Shown piece after piece: positions 29,368 through 37,954 of a stretch of 64,000 nt of DNA. The DNA is from Pseudonocardia sediminis (GTDB lineage Bacteria > Actinomycetota > Actinomycetes > Mycobacteriales > Pseudonocardiaceae). Below the pieces are notes generated by a model. That model made no database searches and had not been told where the DNA came from. It worked only from the letters and a program-made list of their open reading frames with translations. Each line of letters begins with the position of its first letter. Position 1 is the stretch's first letter. The DNA lies in NCBI RefSeq assembly GCF_004217185.1, contig NZ_SHKL01000001.1:2912001-2976000 (forward strand), in the 5' to 3' direction. Position numbers and translations under genes: made by a program.

Positions 29368-30840
29368 ATGACCGTCGCGCTGGGGACCTCGTTCACGTTC
29401 GACAACACCTACGTGCGCGAGCTGGAGGGCCTCTACGAGCCGTGGAAGGCCGCCCCGGCCCCGGCCCCGCGCCTGCTGGCCCTCAACGAGGAGCTGGCCG
29501 ACGAGCTGGGCCTCGACGCCGCGGCGCTGGGATCGCCGGAGGGGATCGACGTCCTCGTCGGCAACACCGTGCCCGACGGCGCGCAGCCGGTCGCGCAGGT
29601 GTACTCCGGTCACCAGTTCGGCAACTACTCACCGCGTCTCGGCGACGGCCGTGCGCTGCTGCTCGGCGAGGTGCACGACCGCGCGGGGAACCGCCGCGAC
29701 CTGCACCTCAAGGGTTCCGGCCGGACCCCGTTCGCCCGTGGCGGCGACGGCAAGGCCCCGCTCGGCCCGATGCTGCGCGAGTACGTGATCGGCGAGGCGA
29801 TGCACGCGCTCGGCATCCCGACGACGCGGGCGCTGGCCGTCGTCGCGACCGGCGAGGACGTCGCGCGGGACACCCTGCTGCCGGGTGCGGTGATGACCCG
29901 GGTCGCGTCGAGCCACCTGCGGGTCGGCACGTTCCAGTACACCGCCGCGCTGGGCGAGGTGGCGCTGCTGCGGCGCCTGGCCGACTACGCCATCGCCCGC
30001 CACCACCCCGACGCCGCGTCGGCGGACAACCCGTACCTGTCGTTCTTCGAGCGCGTGCTCGACGCCCAGGCGTCGCTGATCGCGCGCTGGATGCTGGCCG
30101 GGTTCGTGCACGGCGTGATGAACACCGACAACATGACGATCTCCGGCGAGACGATCGACTACGGCCCCTGCGCCTACCTCGACGCCTACGACCCGTCGAC
30201 CGTGTTCAGCTCCATCGACCACGCCGCCCGCTACGCCTTCGGCAACCAGCCCCGGGTCGCGCAATGGAACCTCGCGCGCCTGGCCGAGGCGCTGCTCCCG
30301 CTGATCGACGACGACCCCGACGCCGCCGTCGCCGCGGCCACCGAGGTGCTGGGCACGTTCCCGGAGCGCTACCACGGCTACTGGCGCGACGGGATGCGCG
30401 CGAAGCTCGGGCTGACCGGCGCCACCGAGCCGGACGACGCGATCGTCGACGACCTGCCGGCCCTGATCGCCGCGCAGAAGGTCGACTTCACCGCGTTCTA
30501 CCGGTCCCTGTCGGCGGCCGTGCGCGGTGACGACGCACCCGTGCGCTCGCTGCTCGTCGACCCCTCCGCCCTGGACGGGTGGACGGCGCGGTGGACGGCG
30601 GCCGTGGCCACCGCCGGCGAGCCCGGTGCGGTCGCCGACGCGATGGACCGCGTCAACCCCGTCTACATCCCGCGCAACCAGCGCGTCGAGGAGGCGTTGA
30701 CCGCGGCGACCGGGGGAGACCTCGCGCCGTTCCACCGCCTGATGGACGTGCTCGCCCGCCCGTTCGAGGAGCGCGCGGGCCTCGAGGACTACGCCGCTCC
30801 GGCGGAGTTCGGCCCGTACACCACGTTCTGCGGGACGTGA
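29368..30840 (+). CDS. selO: protein adenylyltransferase SelO (YdiU family)
   Basis: A pseudokinase-fold enzyme that transfers AMP to proteins, linked to oxidative stress. The 490 residues carry the family's hallmarks: [71 protein letters not shown], and the metal and catalytic region [28 protein letters not shown]. The N-terminal FDNTYVREL and the C-terminal [12 protein letters not shown] are also conserved. Family members often end with a C-x-x-S/U motif; here the end is TTFCGT, consistent with a Cys-containing terminus. Confidence 0.93.
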   Translation: MTVALGTSFTFDNTYVRELEGLYEPWKAAPAPAPRLLALNEELADELGLDAAALGSPEGIDVLVGNTVPDGAQPVAQVYSGHQFGNYSPRLGDGRALLLGEVHDRAGNRRDLHLKGSGRTPFARGGDGKAPLGPMLREYVIGEAMHALGIPTTRALAVVATGEDVARDTLLPGAVMTRVASSHLRVGTFQYTAALGEVALLRRLADYAIARHHPDAASADNPYLSFFERVLDAQASLIARWMLAGFVHGVMNTDNMTISGETIDYGPCAYLDAYDPSTVFSSIDHAARYAFGNQPRVAQWNLARLAEALLPLIDDDPDAAVAAATEVLGTFPERYHGYWRDGMRAKLGLTGATEPDDAIVDDLPALIAAQKVDFTAFYRSLSAAVRGDDAPVRSLLVDPSALDGWTARWTAAVATAGEPGAVADAMDRVNPVYIPRNQRVEEALTAATGGDLAPFHRLMDVLARPFEERAGLEDYAAPAEFGPYTTFCGT

Positions 30841-31263
30841 CCGTCCGTAGACATCCCCACCGGGACGAATGATGCGCTCGACGGCTCGGTGATCTCGGCC
30901 GTTCGGCTCAGAGGCCTCACCGAGCGGAGTGGGACGAACGGCGGTGCCGGAGCATGGCACCGTCCCTGAGCTGTGGCGATACCGGATCGGTCCGGTCCGA
31001 CAGGCAGACCGGGTGGGATGTGGGGAGCACACCCCACCCGGCCTGGCTCGTGTCGGCGGCCCGCGGCGAGGCGGGCCCGACACCGGAACCGTAGTAGCTC
31101 TACGTGAGCGATCTGTGTGCGCGGCGCGGCCGGAACGTCAGGCGGACGGTGCAGTGCGACTACTGGGAGTCGGCGATGCGTTGCGTACACGCGTGACTAC
31201 CAAGCGTGTGATTCGCCCGCCTGGAGACCACGGACGGCGTCTCCGGCCGGGCTGGGGCAGCCT
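30841..31263. other. intergenic region with inverted repeats, no gene seen
   Basis: About 420 bases between selO and the OsmC gene. A perfect 9-bp inverted repeat GCTCGGTGA (30884-30892) / TCACCGAGC (30917-30925) may terminate selO transcription. Another 6-bp pair ACACGC (31187-31192) / GCGTGT (31204-31209) lies about 60 bases before the OsmC start and could be an operator. Open frames here have no ribosome binding sites or family likeness. Confidence 0.5.
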
Positions 31264-31743
31264 GTGCCCGTGAGCACCCCACACCCGACCTCCGGCGACA
31301 CGACGGCCCGGCCCGAACCGGGCACGGTCGTCGTGTCCGCGAGCGACGCACGGCCCTACGGCCAGGACGTCGACACCGATCTCCTGCACTGGAACGCCGA
31401 CGAGCCCGAGTCCGCCGGCGGCGCGGGCTCCGGCCCGGACCCGTACCAGCTGCTGCTCTCCGCCCTCGGCACGTGCACCGCGATCACCCTGCGGATGTAC
31501 GCCGACCGGGCGGGTCTGCCGCTCGACGACGTGACGGTCACCCTCACCCACGACCGCCTGCACGCCAGGGACTGCGAGGAGTGCGAGACGTCGACAGGGC
31601 ACGTCGATCGCATCGTGCGCGAGGTCCGTCTCGTCGGCGATCTCGACGACGCGCAGCGGGCGAAGCTGATCGCGATCGCCGACCGCTGCCCGGTCCACCG
31701 GACCCTGACCTCGGAGATGGTGATCGAGACCGACGAGGTCTGA
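31264..31743 (+). CDS. OsmC family (peroxiredoxin-like) protein
   Basis: Cys-based hydroperoxide-reducing family. The two family cysteines are present: [15 protein letters not shown] and [13 protein letters not shown]. Between them is a further CEEC pair ([19 protein letters not shown]), common in the OsmC subgroup of actinobacteria. There are 159 residues from the GTG at 31264, or 157 from the next GTG at 31270; both lie in frame and neither ribosome binding site is strong. It is converged upon by the cysteine desulfurase gene. Confidence 0.88.
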   Translation: MPVSTPHPTSGDTTARPEPGTVVVSASDARPYGQDVDTDLLHWNADEPESAGGAGSGPDPYQLLLSALGTCTAITLRMYADRAGLPLDDVTVTLTHDRLHARDCEECETSTGHVDRIVREVRLVGDLDDAQRAKLIAIADRCPVHRTLTSEMVIETDEV

Positions 31744-31779
31744 CCCGGGCCCGCCCCACGACCTCCCGGCGACCTCCTC

Positions 31780-32949
31780 TTACCCGGCGACCGCGGGCTC
31801 GGCGACGGCGGCGTCCGCGACCAGGCGGGCAGCCTCGCGCAGCTCGCCCTCGGTCGTCCACCGGCCCAGCGACAGGCGCAGTGCCCCGTTCGCGCGCTCC
31901 GGCGACAGTCCCATCGCCAGCAGCACCTCCGACGGCGCGTCGACGCCCTCGTGGCACGCCGACCCGGTCGCGGCCGCGATCCCGGGCAGGCCGGCGAGCA
32001 GCGCCCGGCTGCTCGCGACCCCGTCGATGCTGACGTTGAGGGTCCCGGGCAGCCGGTGCTCGGGGTGGCCGTTGAGCCGTACCCGGGCGGGCAGCAGGCG
32101 CTCCAGCTCGTCGTGGAGGAGGTCGCGCAGGCCGGCCAGCCGTCCGGCGCTCTCAGGCAGCTCGGCCCCGGCCAGCGCGGCGGCCTCGCCGAGGGCGGCG
32201 ACGAACGCGACGTTCTCGGTACCGGCACGCAGGCCGTTCTCCTGCCCGCCGCCGTGCACGGTGGGCGTCAGCACGACGCCGTCGCGGACGTAGAGCGCGC
32301 CCACACCCTTCGGCGCGTACATCTTGTGCCCGACCACCGTCAGCAGGTCGACGCCGAGCTCCTCGACGTCGATCGCGACCTTGCCGACCGCCTGCGCTCC
32401 GTCGGTGTGGAACAGCGCGCCGTGCCCGTGGGCGACCGCGGCCAGCTCGCGGATCGGCTGCAGCGTGCCGGTCTCGCTGTTGCCGTAGGCGATCGACACG
32501 AGCGCGGTGTCGTCGCCGATCGCCTCCCGCAGGACGGCCGGGTCGACGCGGCCGTGCCCGTCGACCGGGAGACGGGTGACGGTGACGCCGCCGGCCTCCA
32601 GGCTCCGGCACGCGTTCAGGACCGCGGGGTGCTCGGTCGGGAGCGTGACCACCCTCCGGCGTGACGGCGGCGCGGCGAGGACGGCGCCGCGTACGGCGAG
32701 GGTGTCGGACTCGGACCCGCCGCCGGTGAACACGATCTCGCCGGCCGTCGCGCCCAGGAGTGCGGCCACCTGCGCGCGGGCACGGGAGACGGCCTCGTAC
32801 GGGGCGGTGCCGTAGTGGTGGCTCGACGACGGGTTGCCGAAATGTGTCGCGAGGTAGGGCAGCGCGACCTCGAGCACGGCCGGGTCGACCGGTGTCGTGG
32901 CGTTGTAGTCGAGGTAGATCGGTCCGTCGGTCAGGCCGGGGTGGGGCAT
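31780..32949 (-). CDS. cysteine desulfurase (IscS/NifS family, PLP-dependent)
   Basis: Removes sulfur from cysteine for Fe-S or thio-cofactor assembly. The 389 residues start PIYLDYNATTPVDPAV, then FGNPSSSHHYG, TGGGSESDTLAVRG, TEHPAVLNAC, SIAYGNSETGTLQPI, HTDGAQAVGKVAID, the PLP lysine in VGHKMYAPKGVGALYVR, GGGQENGLRAGTENV, and the catalytic Cys in AATGSACHEGVDAPSEVLLAMG. The ATG at 32949 has ACGGAGAT upstream. It is not next to iscU or suf genes, so its acceptor is unknown. It is divergent from an MFS transporter. Confidence 0.92.
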   Translation of the reverse strand: MPHPGLTDGPIYLDYNATTPVDPAVLEVALPYLATHFGNPSSSHHYGTAPYEAVSRARAQVAALLGATAGEIVFTGGGSESDTLAVRGAVLAAPPSRRRVVTLPTEHPAVLNACRSLEAGGVTVTRLPVDGHGRVDPAVLREAIGDDTALVSIAYGNSETGTLQPIRELAAVAHGHGALFHTDGAQAVGKVAIDVEELGVDLLTVVGHKMYAPKGVGALYVRDGVVLTPTVHGGGQENGLRAGTENVAFVAALGEAAALAGAELPESAGRLAGLRDLLHDELERLLPARVRLNGHPEHRLPGTLNVSIDGVASSRALLAGLPGIAAATGSACHEGVDAPSEVLLAMGLSPERANGALRLSLGRWTTEGELREAARLVADAAVAEPAVAG

Positions 32950-32997
32950 CGGATCTCCGTCCGTCTCGGTACGCCCATTTCTACCAGCGATATCCAT

Positions 32998-33034
32998 CTG
33001 CCAGGAACTGGCAGTGACGCGATTGTCGCAATCG
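32998..33034. promoter_or_regulatory. tandem perfect inverted repeats, likely operator
   Basis: CTGCCAG-GAA-CTGGCAG (32998-33014) and CGATTG-TCG-CAATCG (33020-33034), both with 3-base spacers, centred 21 bp apart, that is two helical turns. They sit in an AT-richer divergent promoter region between the cysteine desulfurase and the MFS gene. The arms differ in sequence, so they may bind different regulators or be a site plus a -35/-10 overlap. Confidence 0.6.
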
Positions 33035-33093
33035 AATTCGGCACCTACTCTGAAATTCTCGGACCGTTCGACGGAAGGCGACAGAAACCGGCC

Positions 33094-34425
33094 ATGCGCA
33101 TTCTCCTGCAGAATCGTGCCTATCGGCGGCTGTTCGTGGCCCAGATGCTCGCCCTCGTCGGGACCGGTCTGGCGACGGTGGCGCTGGGGCTGCTCGCCTA
33201 CGAGCTGGCCGGTGAGCGGGCGGGGGAGGTGCTGGGCACCGCGCTGGCGATCAAGATGGTCGCCTACGTCGCGATCGCCCCGGTCGTCGGCGCGTGGGCG
33301 GACCGTGTCCCCCGCAAGGTCCTCATGGTGGGCGCGGACCTGGTGCGGGCCGCGGTCGTGCTGATGCTGCCGGTGGTCACGCAGGTGTGGCAGGTGTACC
33401 TGCTGATCGCGCTGCTGCAGGCGGCGTCGGCGACGTTCACGCCGACGTTCCAGTCGGTGCTGCCGGACGTGCTCCCCGACGAGGACGACTACACCCGGGC
33501 GTTGTCGGCGTCACAGTTCGCGGTCAGCGCCGAGAACATTCTGAGCCCGTTGCTGGCCGCCGCTCTGCTGACCGTCGTCGCATTCCACTCGCTGTTCCTC
33601 GGCACCACGGCCGGATTCCTCTGTTCCGCGGCGCTCGTCGTCGGCGCCGTCGTGCCGGCCGGACGGCGCAGTACCCACGACCGTTTCCGGGACCGGCTCG
33701 TCGTCGGCGTGCGGATCTTCGCCGCGACCCCGCGGCTGCGCGGCGTGCTCGCGCTGAACATGGTGGTGGCCGCGTGTGGGGTGATCGCTCTGGTCAGCAC
33801 CGTGAACGTCGGGCGGGACCTGCTCGGCGGGTCGCAGACCGACGTCGCGCTGCTGCTGGCGGTGAGCGGAGCCGGGACGGCGGTGGCGGCGCTGAGCGCG
33901 CCGTGGCTGTTGCGCCGGCACACCGAGAGGTCGGTGATGCTCGCCGGCGCGGCGGTGTCGGTGGCGGCCGTGTCCGGGGCGCTGGTCCTGTCGCTGGTCC
34001 CGGGGCCGGGACTCGCCGCCGCGGTGTGGGCACTGGTCGGGGCCGGGCCCGGCGCGATCATGGTGGTGACCGGGCGGGTGGTCCGCCGCTCCACCGGCGC
34101 CCGGGACCGGCCGGCCGCGTTCGCCGCCCAGTTCTCCCTCTCGCACGCCTGCTGGCTGCTCACCTACCCGCTGACGGGCTGGGTGGGGTCCCTGGCCGGG
34201 TTCACCACCGCGTGGGCCGTGCTGGCGGTCCTGGTCGCGGCCGCGTCGGTCCTCGCCGTGCGCGTGTGGCCGCGGGGCCTGCCGGAGGAGTTCCGGCACG
34301 TCCACGACGGCTCCGAGGACGAGGACCACCTGGCACACGCCGAGTGGGACGGCGCGGTGTGGACCCACACCCACCGGATCGTGATCGACGACAACCACAC
34401 CCGCTGGCCGACGCCCGTGCACTGA
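33094..34425 (+). CDS. MFS transporter with His/Asp-rich C-terminal tail
   Basis: A 443-residue, about 12-segment major facilitator (N-terminus RILLQNRAYRRLFVAQMLALVGTGLATVALGLLAYEL; motif A-like GAWADRVPRKVLM). The last 45 residues are cytosolic and rich in His and acidic residues (FRHVHDGSEDEDHLAHAEWDG, then WTHTHRIVIDDNHTRW), as in MFS metal exporters of the NreB type. Export of Ni, Co or a similar metal is possible, which would fit a cell making cobalt nitrile hydratases, but this is inference. The ATG at 33094 has weak GGAAGG upstream. Confidence 0.82.
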   Translation: MRILLQNRAYRRLFVAQMLALVGTGLATVALGLLAYELAGERAGEVLGTALAIKMVAYVAIAPVVGAWADRVPRKVLMVGADLVRAAVVLMLPVVTQVWQVYLLIALLQAASATFTPTFQSVLPDVLPDEDDYTRALSASQFAVSAENILSPLLAAALLTVVAFHSLFLGTTAGFLCSAALVVGAVVPAGRRSTHDRFRDRLVVGVRIFAATPRLRGVLALNMVVAACGVIALVSTVNVGRDLLGGSQTDVALLLAVSGAGTAVAALSAPWLLRRHTERSVMLAGAAVSVAAVSGALVLSLVPGPGLAAAVWALVGAGPGAIMVVTGRVVRRSTGARDRPAAFAAQFSLSHACWLLTYPLTGWVGSLAGFTTAWAVLAVLVAAASVLAVRVWPRGLPEEFRHVHDGSEDEDHLAHAEWDGAVWTHTHRIVIDDNHTRWPTPVH

Positions 34426-34479
34426 GCGACGACGGCCCTGCATCCAGGGTGACATCGTTCGACGACGGGGCTGGCGCCG

Positions 34480-34501
34480 GAAGATAGTCTCGTCTATCTT
34501 C
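34480..34501. promoter_or_regulatory. 8-bp inverted repeat over the promoter of a small membrane protein gene
   Basis: GAAGATAG (34480-34487), six bases, CTATCTTC (34494-34501), directly before the ATG at 34509. TATCTT inside the right arm could serve as the -10 box, so a bound protein would block transcription. The 8-mer GATAGTCT recurs 199 bases downstream at the permease promoter. Confidence 0.5.
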
Positions 34502-34508
34502 TGAGTTC

Positions 34509-34664
34509 ATGGTGACGATGTCCGGGCCGAGGGGCTACCGCACGATTCCGGTCGTACGGGCTCCCGAGCGGGTCCCGTACACGCCGCGCCCGATCGACCT
34601 GTTCGCCATCATCGGCGTCCTGCTCATCGTGTTCGCCCTGCTCCGGCTGACCCAGCTCGTCTGA
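34509..34664 (+). CDS. 51-residue single-pass membrane protein
   Basis: Starts MVTMSGPRGYRTIPVV and ends in one hydrophobic segment, PIDLFAIIGVLLIVFALLRLTQLV, directly at the C-terminus: a tail-anchored topology. The N-terminal half is basic and Pro-rich. It is flanked by its own promoter-like inverted repeat and followed by the permease gene 31 bases later. The family is not recognised. The short length and start without a strong Shine-Dalgarno box leave some doubt. Confidence 0.55.
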   Translation: MVTMSGPRGYRTIPVVRAPERVPYTPRPIDLFAIIGVLLIVFALLRLTQLV

Positions 34665-34683
34665 TCCCGCCGCACGCGCCCGA

Positions 34684-34689
34684 TAGTCT
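34684..34689 (+). promoter_or_regulatory. TAGTCT -10 hexamer of a probable leaderless promoter (APC permease)
   Basis: TAGTCT ends 6 bases before the GTG at 34696. It is part of GATAGTCT, which also occurs at 34483-34490. Confidence 0.5.
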
Positions 34690-34695
34690 GCGCCG

Positions 34696-35961
34696 GTGAC
34701 GGATGCGGCTCTTCGTCGACGTCTGGGAGTCGGCGACGCCGTCCTGATCGGGCTCGGCTCGATGCTCGGGGCCGGGGTGTTCGCCTCGGTCGGCCCCGCC
34801 GCCGCGGCCGCCGGCAGCGGGTTGCTGGTGGCACTCGGGGTGGCTGCCGTCGTCGCCTACTGCAACGCGACCGCCTCGGCCCGCCTGGCCGCGGTGCATC
34901 CGGAGTCCGGCGGCACCTACGTCTACGGGCGACGCCGGCTGGGCCCGGTCCCGGGATTCCTGGCCGGGTGGGGGTTCGTCGTCGGCAAGACCGCGAGCTG
35001 CGCGGCGATGGCGCTGACGTTCGGGGCGTACGCGTGGCCGTCGCACCCCGCCGTCCCGGCGGTGGCCGCTGTGGTGGCGCTGACCGTCGTCAACTGCCTG
35101 GGGGTGGCCAGGACGGCCGGGCTGAACCGGCTGCTCGTCGCGGTCACGCTGCTCGCGCTGGCCGCGGTCGTCGTCGCCGGTCTGGGTGGCGGCGCGGTCG
35201 ACACCGCGAACCTGGCGGGGTGGGCCGACGCGGACGTGCCCGGGATCGGGCAGGCCGCGGCGCTGCTGTTCTTCGCCTTCGCCGGCTACGCGCGGGTCGC
35301 GACCCTGGGGGAGGAGGTCCGCGACCCGGCGAGGACGATCCCGCGGGCGGTCCCGCTGGCGCTGGGGATCGTGCTGACCGTGTACGTGCTGGTCGCGACG
35401 ACCGCGCTGCTCACCGTCGGCCCTGAGGGGCTCGCGGCCGCCGCGGCTCCGCTGGCGGCCGTCGCGTCGTCCGGGACGCTGGGGTTCCTGACGCCGGCCG
35501 TCCGGATCGGCGGCGCGGTCGCCTCGGCCGGGGTGCTGCTGTCGCTGATGGCCGGGATCGGGCGGACGACGATGGCGATGGCCCGCGACGGCGAGCTGCC
35601 CCGCGCGCTGGCGGCGGTGCATCCGAGGTACCGCGTCCCGCACCGCGCCGAGCTGCTGCTCGGTGCCGTCGTGGTGGTGATCGTCCTGGTCGCCGACGTG
35701 CGCGGCGCGATCGGGTTCTCCGCCTTCGCGGTGCTCGTCTACTACGCGGTCACCAACGCCGCGGCCCTCACCCTCGACGGCCCGTCCCGGCGGTGGCTGC
35801 GCCCGCTCTCGGTGCTGGGCCTGCTGGGCTGCCTCGCCCTGGCGTTCGCGCTGCCGGTCGCGACGGTGCTGACGGGCGCCGGTGTGCTGGCGGCCGGGGT
35901 CCTGGGCCGGGCCCTGGTGCGGACGGCCCTGCGCGGGAGCGGATCCGACCCGTCCACGTAG
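34696..35961 (+). CDS. APC superfamily amino-acid permease
   Basis: A 421-residue integral membrane protein with about 12 hydrophobic segments. It starts with the classic APC pattern LGVGDAVLIGLGSMLGAGVF, followed by PESGGTYVYGRRRLGP and the helix 6-like LLFFAFAGYARVATLGEEVRDP. The substrate is not clear, but the glycine-rich first helix is typical of cationic or neutral amino-acid transporters. The GTG start appears leaderless. Confidence 0.88.
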   Translation: MTDAALRRRLGVGDAVLIGLGSMLGAGVFASVGPAAAAAGSGLLVALGVAAVVAYCNATASARLAAVHPESGGTYVYGRRRLGPVPGFLAGWGFVVGKTASCAAMALTFGAYAWPSHPAVPAVAAVVALTVVNCLGVARTAGLNRLLVAVTLLALAAVVVAGLGGGAVDTANLAGWADADVPGIGQAAALLFFAFAGYARVATLGEEVRDPARTIPRAVPLALGIVLTVYVLVATTALLTVGPEGLAAAAAPLAAVASSGTLGFLTPAVRIGGAVASAGVLLSLMAGIGRTTMAMARDGELPRALAAVHPRYRVPHRAELLLGAVVVVIVLVADVRGAIGFSAFAVLVYYAVTNAAALTLDGPSRRWLRPLSVLGLLGCLALAFALPVATVLTGAGVLAAGVLGRALVRTALRGSGSDPST

Positions 35962-35970
35962 GGTCGGATC
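35942..35970. terminator. 10-bp hairpin at the 3' end of the permease gene
   Basis: GATCCGACCC (35942-35951) / GGGTCGGATC (35961-35970), perfect, 9-base loop containing most of the permease stop codon TAG. No U-run follows. It lies before the next gene on the same strand, so it may also limit read-through into gpgS. Confidence 0.55.
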
Positions 35971-36014
35971 GACCGGCCGGGCGTGCTCGGCGCGTGCGCG
36001 GCGACGAGGAACGG

Positions 36015-36989
36015 ATGCTTCCCGAGCTCGAGGACTGGTTCGCGCGGCGGACGTGGCAGGACCCCCGGTGGGACGCCGCCTCCCTGGTCGCCGCCAAACG
36101 CGGCCGCACGGTGTCGGTCGTGCTGCCGGCGCTCGACGAGCAGGAGACGGTCGGTGCGGTCGTCGCCGCGGTCGTCCCGCTCACCCGCGGACCGTCACCC
36201 CTGGTCGACGAGCTGGTCGTGCTCGACTCCGGCTCGACCGACGCGACCCGGCGGATCGCCGCCGACGCCGGAGCGCGGGTCGTCACCCGGGAATGCGCAC
36301 TGCCCGGCGTCGAGCCCCGTCCGGGCAAGGGCGAGGTGCTGTGGCGGTCCCTGGCCGCCACGACCGGCGACGTGATCGTCTTCCTGGACTCGGACCTCGT
36401 CGACGTCGACACCCGGTTCGTCACGTCCCTGCTCGGTCCGTTGCTCACCGATCACGGGGTCGAACTGGTGAAGGGGTTCTACCGGCGGCCGCTGCGGCTC
36501 AGAGGAGCGCAGGCAGATCGGACACCGGCGCTCGAGACCGCCGAGCTGGAGACCGGGGGCGGGCGGGTGACCGAGCTGCTGGCCCGGCCCGTGATCACCG
36601 CGCTGTGCCCGCGCCTGGCCGGGATCGTCCAGCCGCTCGGCGGGGAGTACGCGGCGACCCGCGAGCTGCTGGAGTCGGTGCCCTTCGCCGCCGGCTACGG
36701 CGTCGAGCTCGGCCTGCTGATCGACGCCGAGCGCAGCCGTGGCCTGGACGCGCTGGCCCAGGTCAACCTGGGTGTCCGCAAGCACCGGAACCGGTCGTTG
36801 CTGCAGCTGGGTGTGATGTCGCGGCAGATCCTGGCGGCGGTACTGAACCGGGTTCAGGTGCCCGACTCGGGCGGGTCGATCGTGCAGTTCACCCAGCTCG
36901 GAGGGGAGTGGCTGCCGACCGAGCACCCGGTGGAGACCCGCGACCGACCGGCGATGCGCGAGCTGCTCAGCCGGCCCGCTCCAGGGTGA
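36015..36989 (+). CDS. gpgS: glucosyl-3-phosphoglycerate synthase (GT81)
   Basis: Transfers glucose from a nucleotide sugar to 3-phosphoglycerate, the first step to glucosylglycerate and methylglucose lipopolysaccharide. The 324 residues show VSVVLPALDEQETVGAVV, the metal-binding DSD in VIVFLDSDLVDVD, VKGFYRRP, GGGRVTELLARPVI, and QPLGGEYAATRELLESVPFAAGYGVELGLL. The ATG at 36015 (GAGGA 4-8 bases upstream) was taken; a GTG at 35994 is an alternative. Its last 23 bases overlap, in convergent orientation, the 3' end of the nitrile hydratase accessory gene. Confidence 0.9.
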   Translation: MLPELEDWFARRTWQDPRWDAASLVAAKRGRTVSVVLPALDEQETVGAVVAAVVPLTRGPSPLVDELVVLDSGSTDATRRIAADAGARVVTRECALPGVEPRPGKGEVLWRSLAATTGDVIVFLDSDLVDVDTRFVTSLLGPLLTDHGVELVKGFYRRPLRLRGAQADRTPALETAELETGGGRVTELLARPVITALCPRLAGIVQPLGGEYAATRELLESVPFAAGYGVELGLLIDAERSRGLDALAQVNLGVRKHRNRSLLQLGVMSRQILAAVLNRVQVPDSGGSIVQFTQLGGEWLPTEHPVETRDRPAMRELLSRPAPG

Positions 36990-37308
36990 TCGGCTCGCCG
37001 TGCGGGGTCGCGTGGGCGGCCCGGTGCCAGGCGTCCTCACGTGCGGCGATGTCGTCGGCCGAGGTCAGACCACGAGTGACGACGACGAGTTCCAGCGCGG
37101 TCAGCCAGCTCGCGTAGTACTCGCGGTCCGGCTGGGCACGGACGGCCGCGGCCAGCTCGTCGGCGAACTCGGGCCAGGCGAAACGACCCTGTTCGTGCAG
37201 CGCGACGGCGAGGGCGAACGCCTGGGCGTGCCACGGCTCGGCGAACACCGGCTCCGGCGGTGGACGGTCACGCGGCGGGAGCTCGGACGGCGGGTCAGGC
37301 CGGCTCAA
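36967..37308 (-). CDS. nitrile hydratase accessory protein, set 2
   Basis: A 113-residue homologue of the beta-subunit N-terminus (PVFAEPWHAQAFALAVALHEQG, FAWPEFADELAAAV, YYASWLTALELVVV), the presumed metallochaperone for the alpha subunit upstream. The N-terminus is Pro-rich (SRPDPPSELPPRDRPPPEP) and, unlike set 1, it has no His-Asp tail. It overlaps the beta stop by 14 bases and converges with gpgS. Confidence 0.87.
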   Translation of the reverse strand: MSRPDPPSELPPRDRPPPEPVFAEPWHAQAFALAVALHEQGRFAWPEFADELAAAVRAQPDREYYASWLTALELVVVTRGLTSADDIAAREDAWHRAAHATPHGEPITLERAG

Positions 37309-37954
37309 GGTAGCTCTCCCACGCGTCCACCGAGACCTCCACCGACGGGTCCGCGGCCTCGCCCCACAGCTCGGTCCCGGCGAAGCGGACGGTGTAGAGC
37401 CACTCCGGGTTCTCGCCGCCCCCGTGCGCGTTGGTGTCCGGCAGGACGTGCGCGCCGTGCACCAGCTCGACGGTGCCGCGGTGCCCGCGCACGTAGCGGG
37501 GCAGGCGGGTGTGGCCGCCGGGGTGGATGTTGCGGGCCCGCACCGCCTGCCCGACCGCGAACGCCGGGGTGCCCTCCGCGCGGCGTTCGGTCGGGGCGCC
37601 GCGGGCCAGCACCCGGGTGACGGTGCCGGGGGAGACCGCGGTGACGCCGTCGTCGCCGGGTCGGTGGGCGCGCCCGTCGGCGAGCTCGTCGGCGCCGACG
37701 AGCCCGTGCGCGACGAGCAGCGACTCCAGGGCGTCGAGCCAGATCCGGTAGTACGCCGAGGTCAGGTACGTCGCGGGCGGGCGGTTCTCGCGGACGTGCC
37801 GCGACTCGTCGAGGGTCCAGCGCCCGAGCATCGCCCCGGCGAGCGTCACCGCCATCGCGCGGCGCTCCCAGTCGGTGTGGAACACCGGCTCGTCGACCTC
37901 GGGGACGACCTCGCCGAACCCCATCGTCCCGCCGAGGTCGTGCGCGCCGTTCAC
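37295..37954 (-). CDS. nthB: nitrile hydratase beta subunit (set 2)
   Basis: A 219-residue beta subunit. It starts NGAHDLGGTMGFGEVVPE and contains [89 protein letters not shown] and a C-terminal ESYLE. It has both halves fused, so it is a nitrile hydratase and not a three-subunit thiocyanate hydrolase. The GTG start overlaps the alpha stop (GTGA). Confidence 0.92.
   Translation of the reverse strand: MNGAHDLGGTMGFGEVVPEVDEPVFHTDWERRAMAVTLAGAMLGRWTLDESRHVRENRPPATYLTSAYYRIWLDALESLLVAHGLVGADELADGRAHRPGDDGVTAVSPGTVTRVLARGAPTERRAEGTPAFAVGQAVRARNIHPGGHTRLPRYVRGHRGTVELVHGAHVLPDTNAHGGGENPEWLYTVRFAGTELWGEAADPSVEVSVDAWESYLEPA

Noticed and set aside
30841..31263. Small genes or an RNA gene in the selO-OsmC gap
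   Set aside because: Frames lack ribosome binding sites and family likeness, and I could not fold a known RNA there; only inverted repeats were recorded.
32815..33093. N-terminal extension of the MFS transporter
   Set aside because: The upstream frame runs through the operator and antisense to the cysteine desulfurase gene; the ATG at 33094 starts directly before the first membrane segment.
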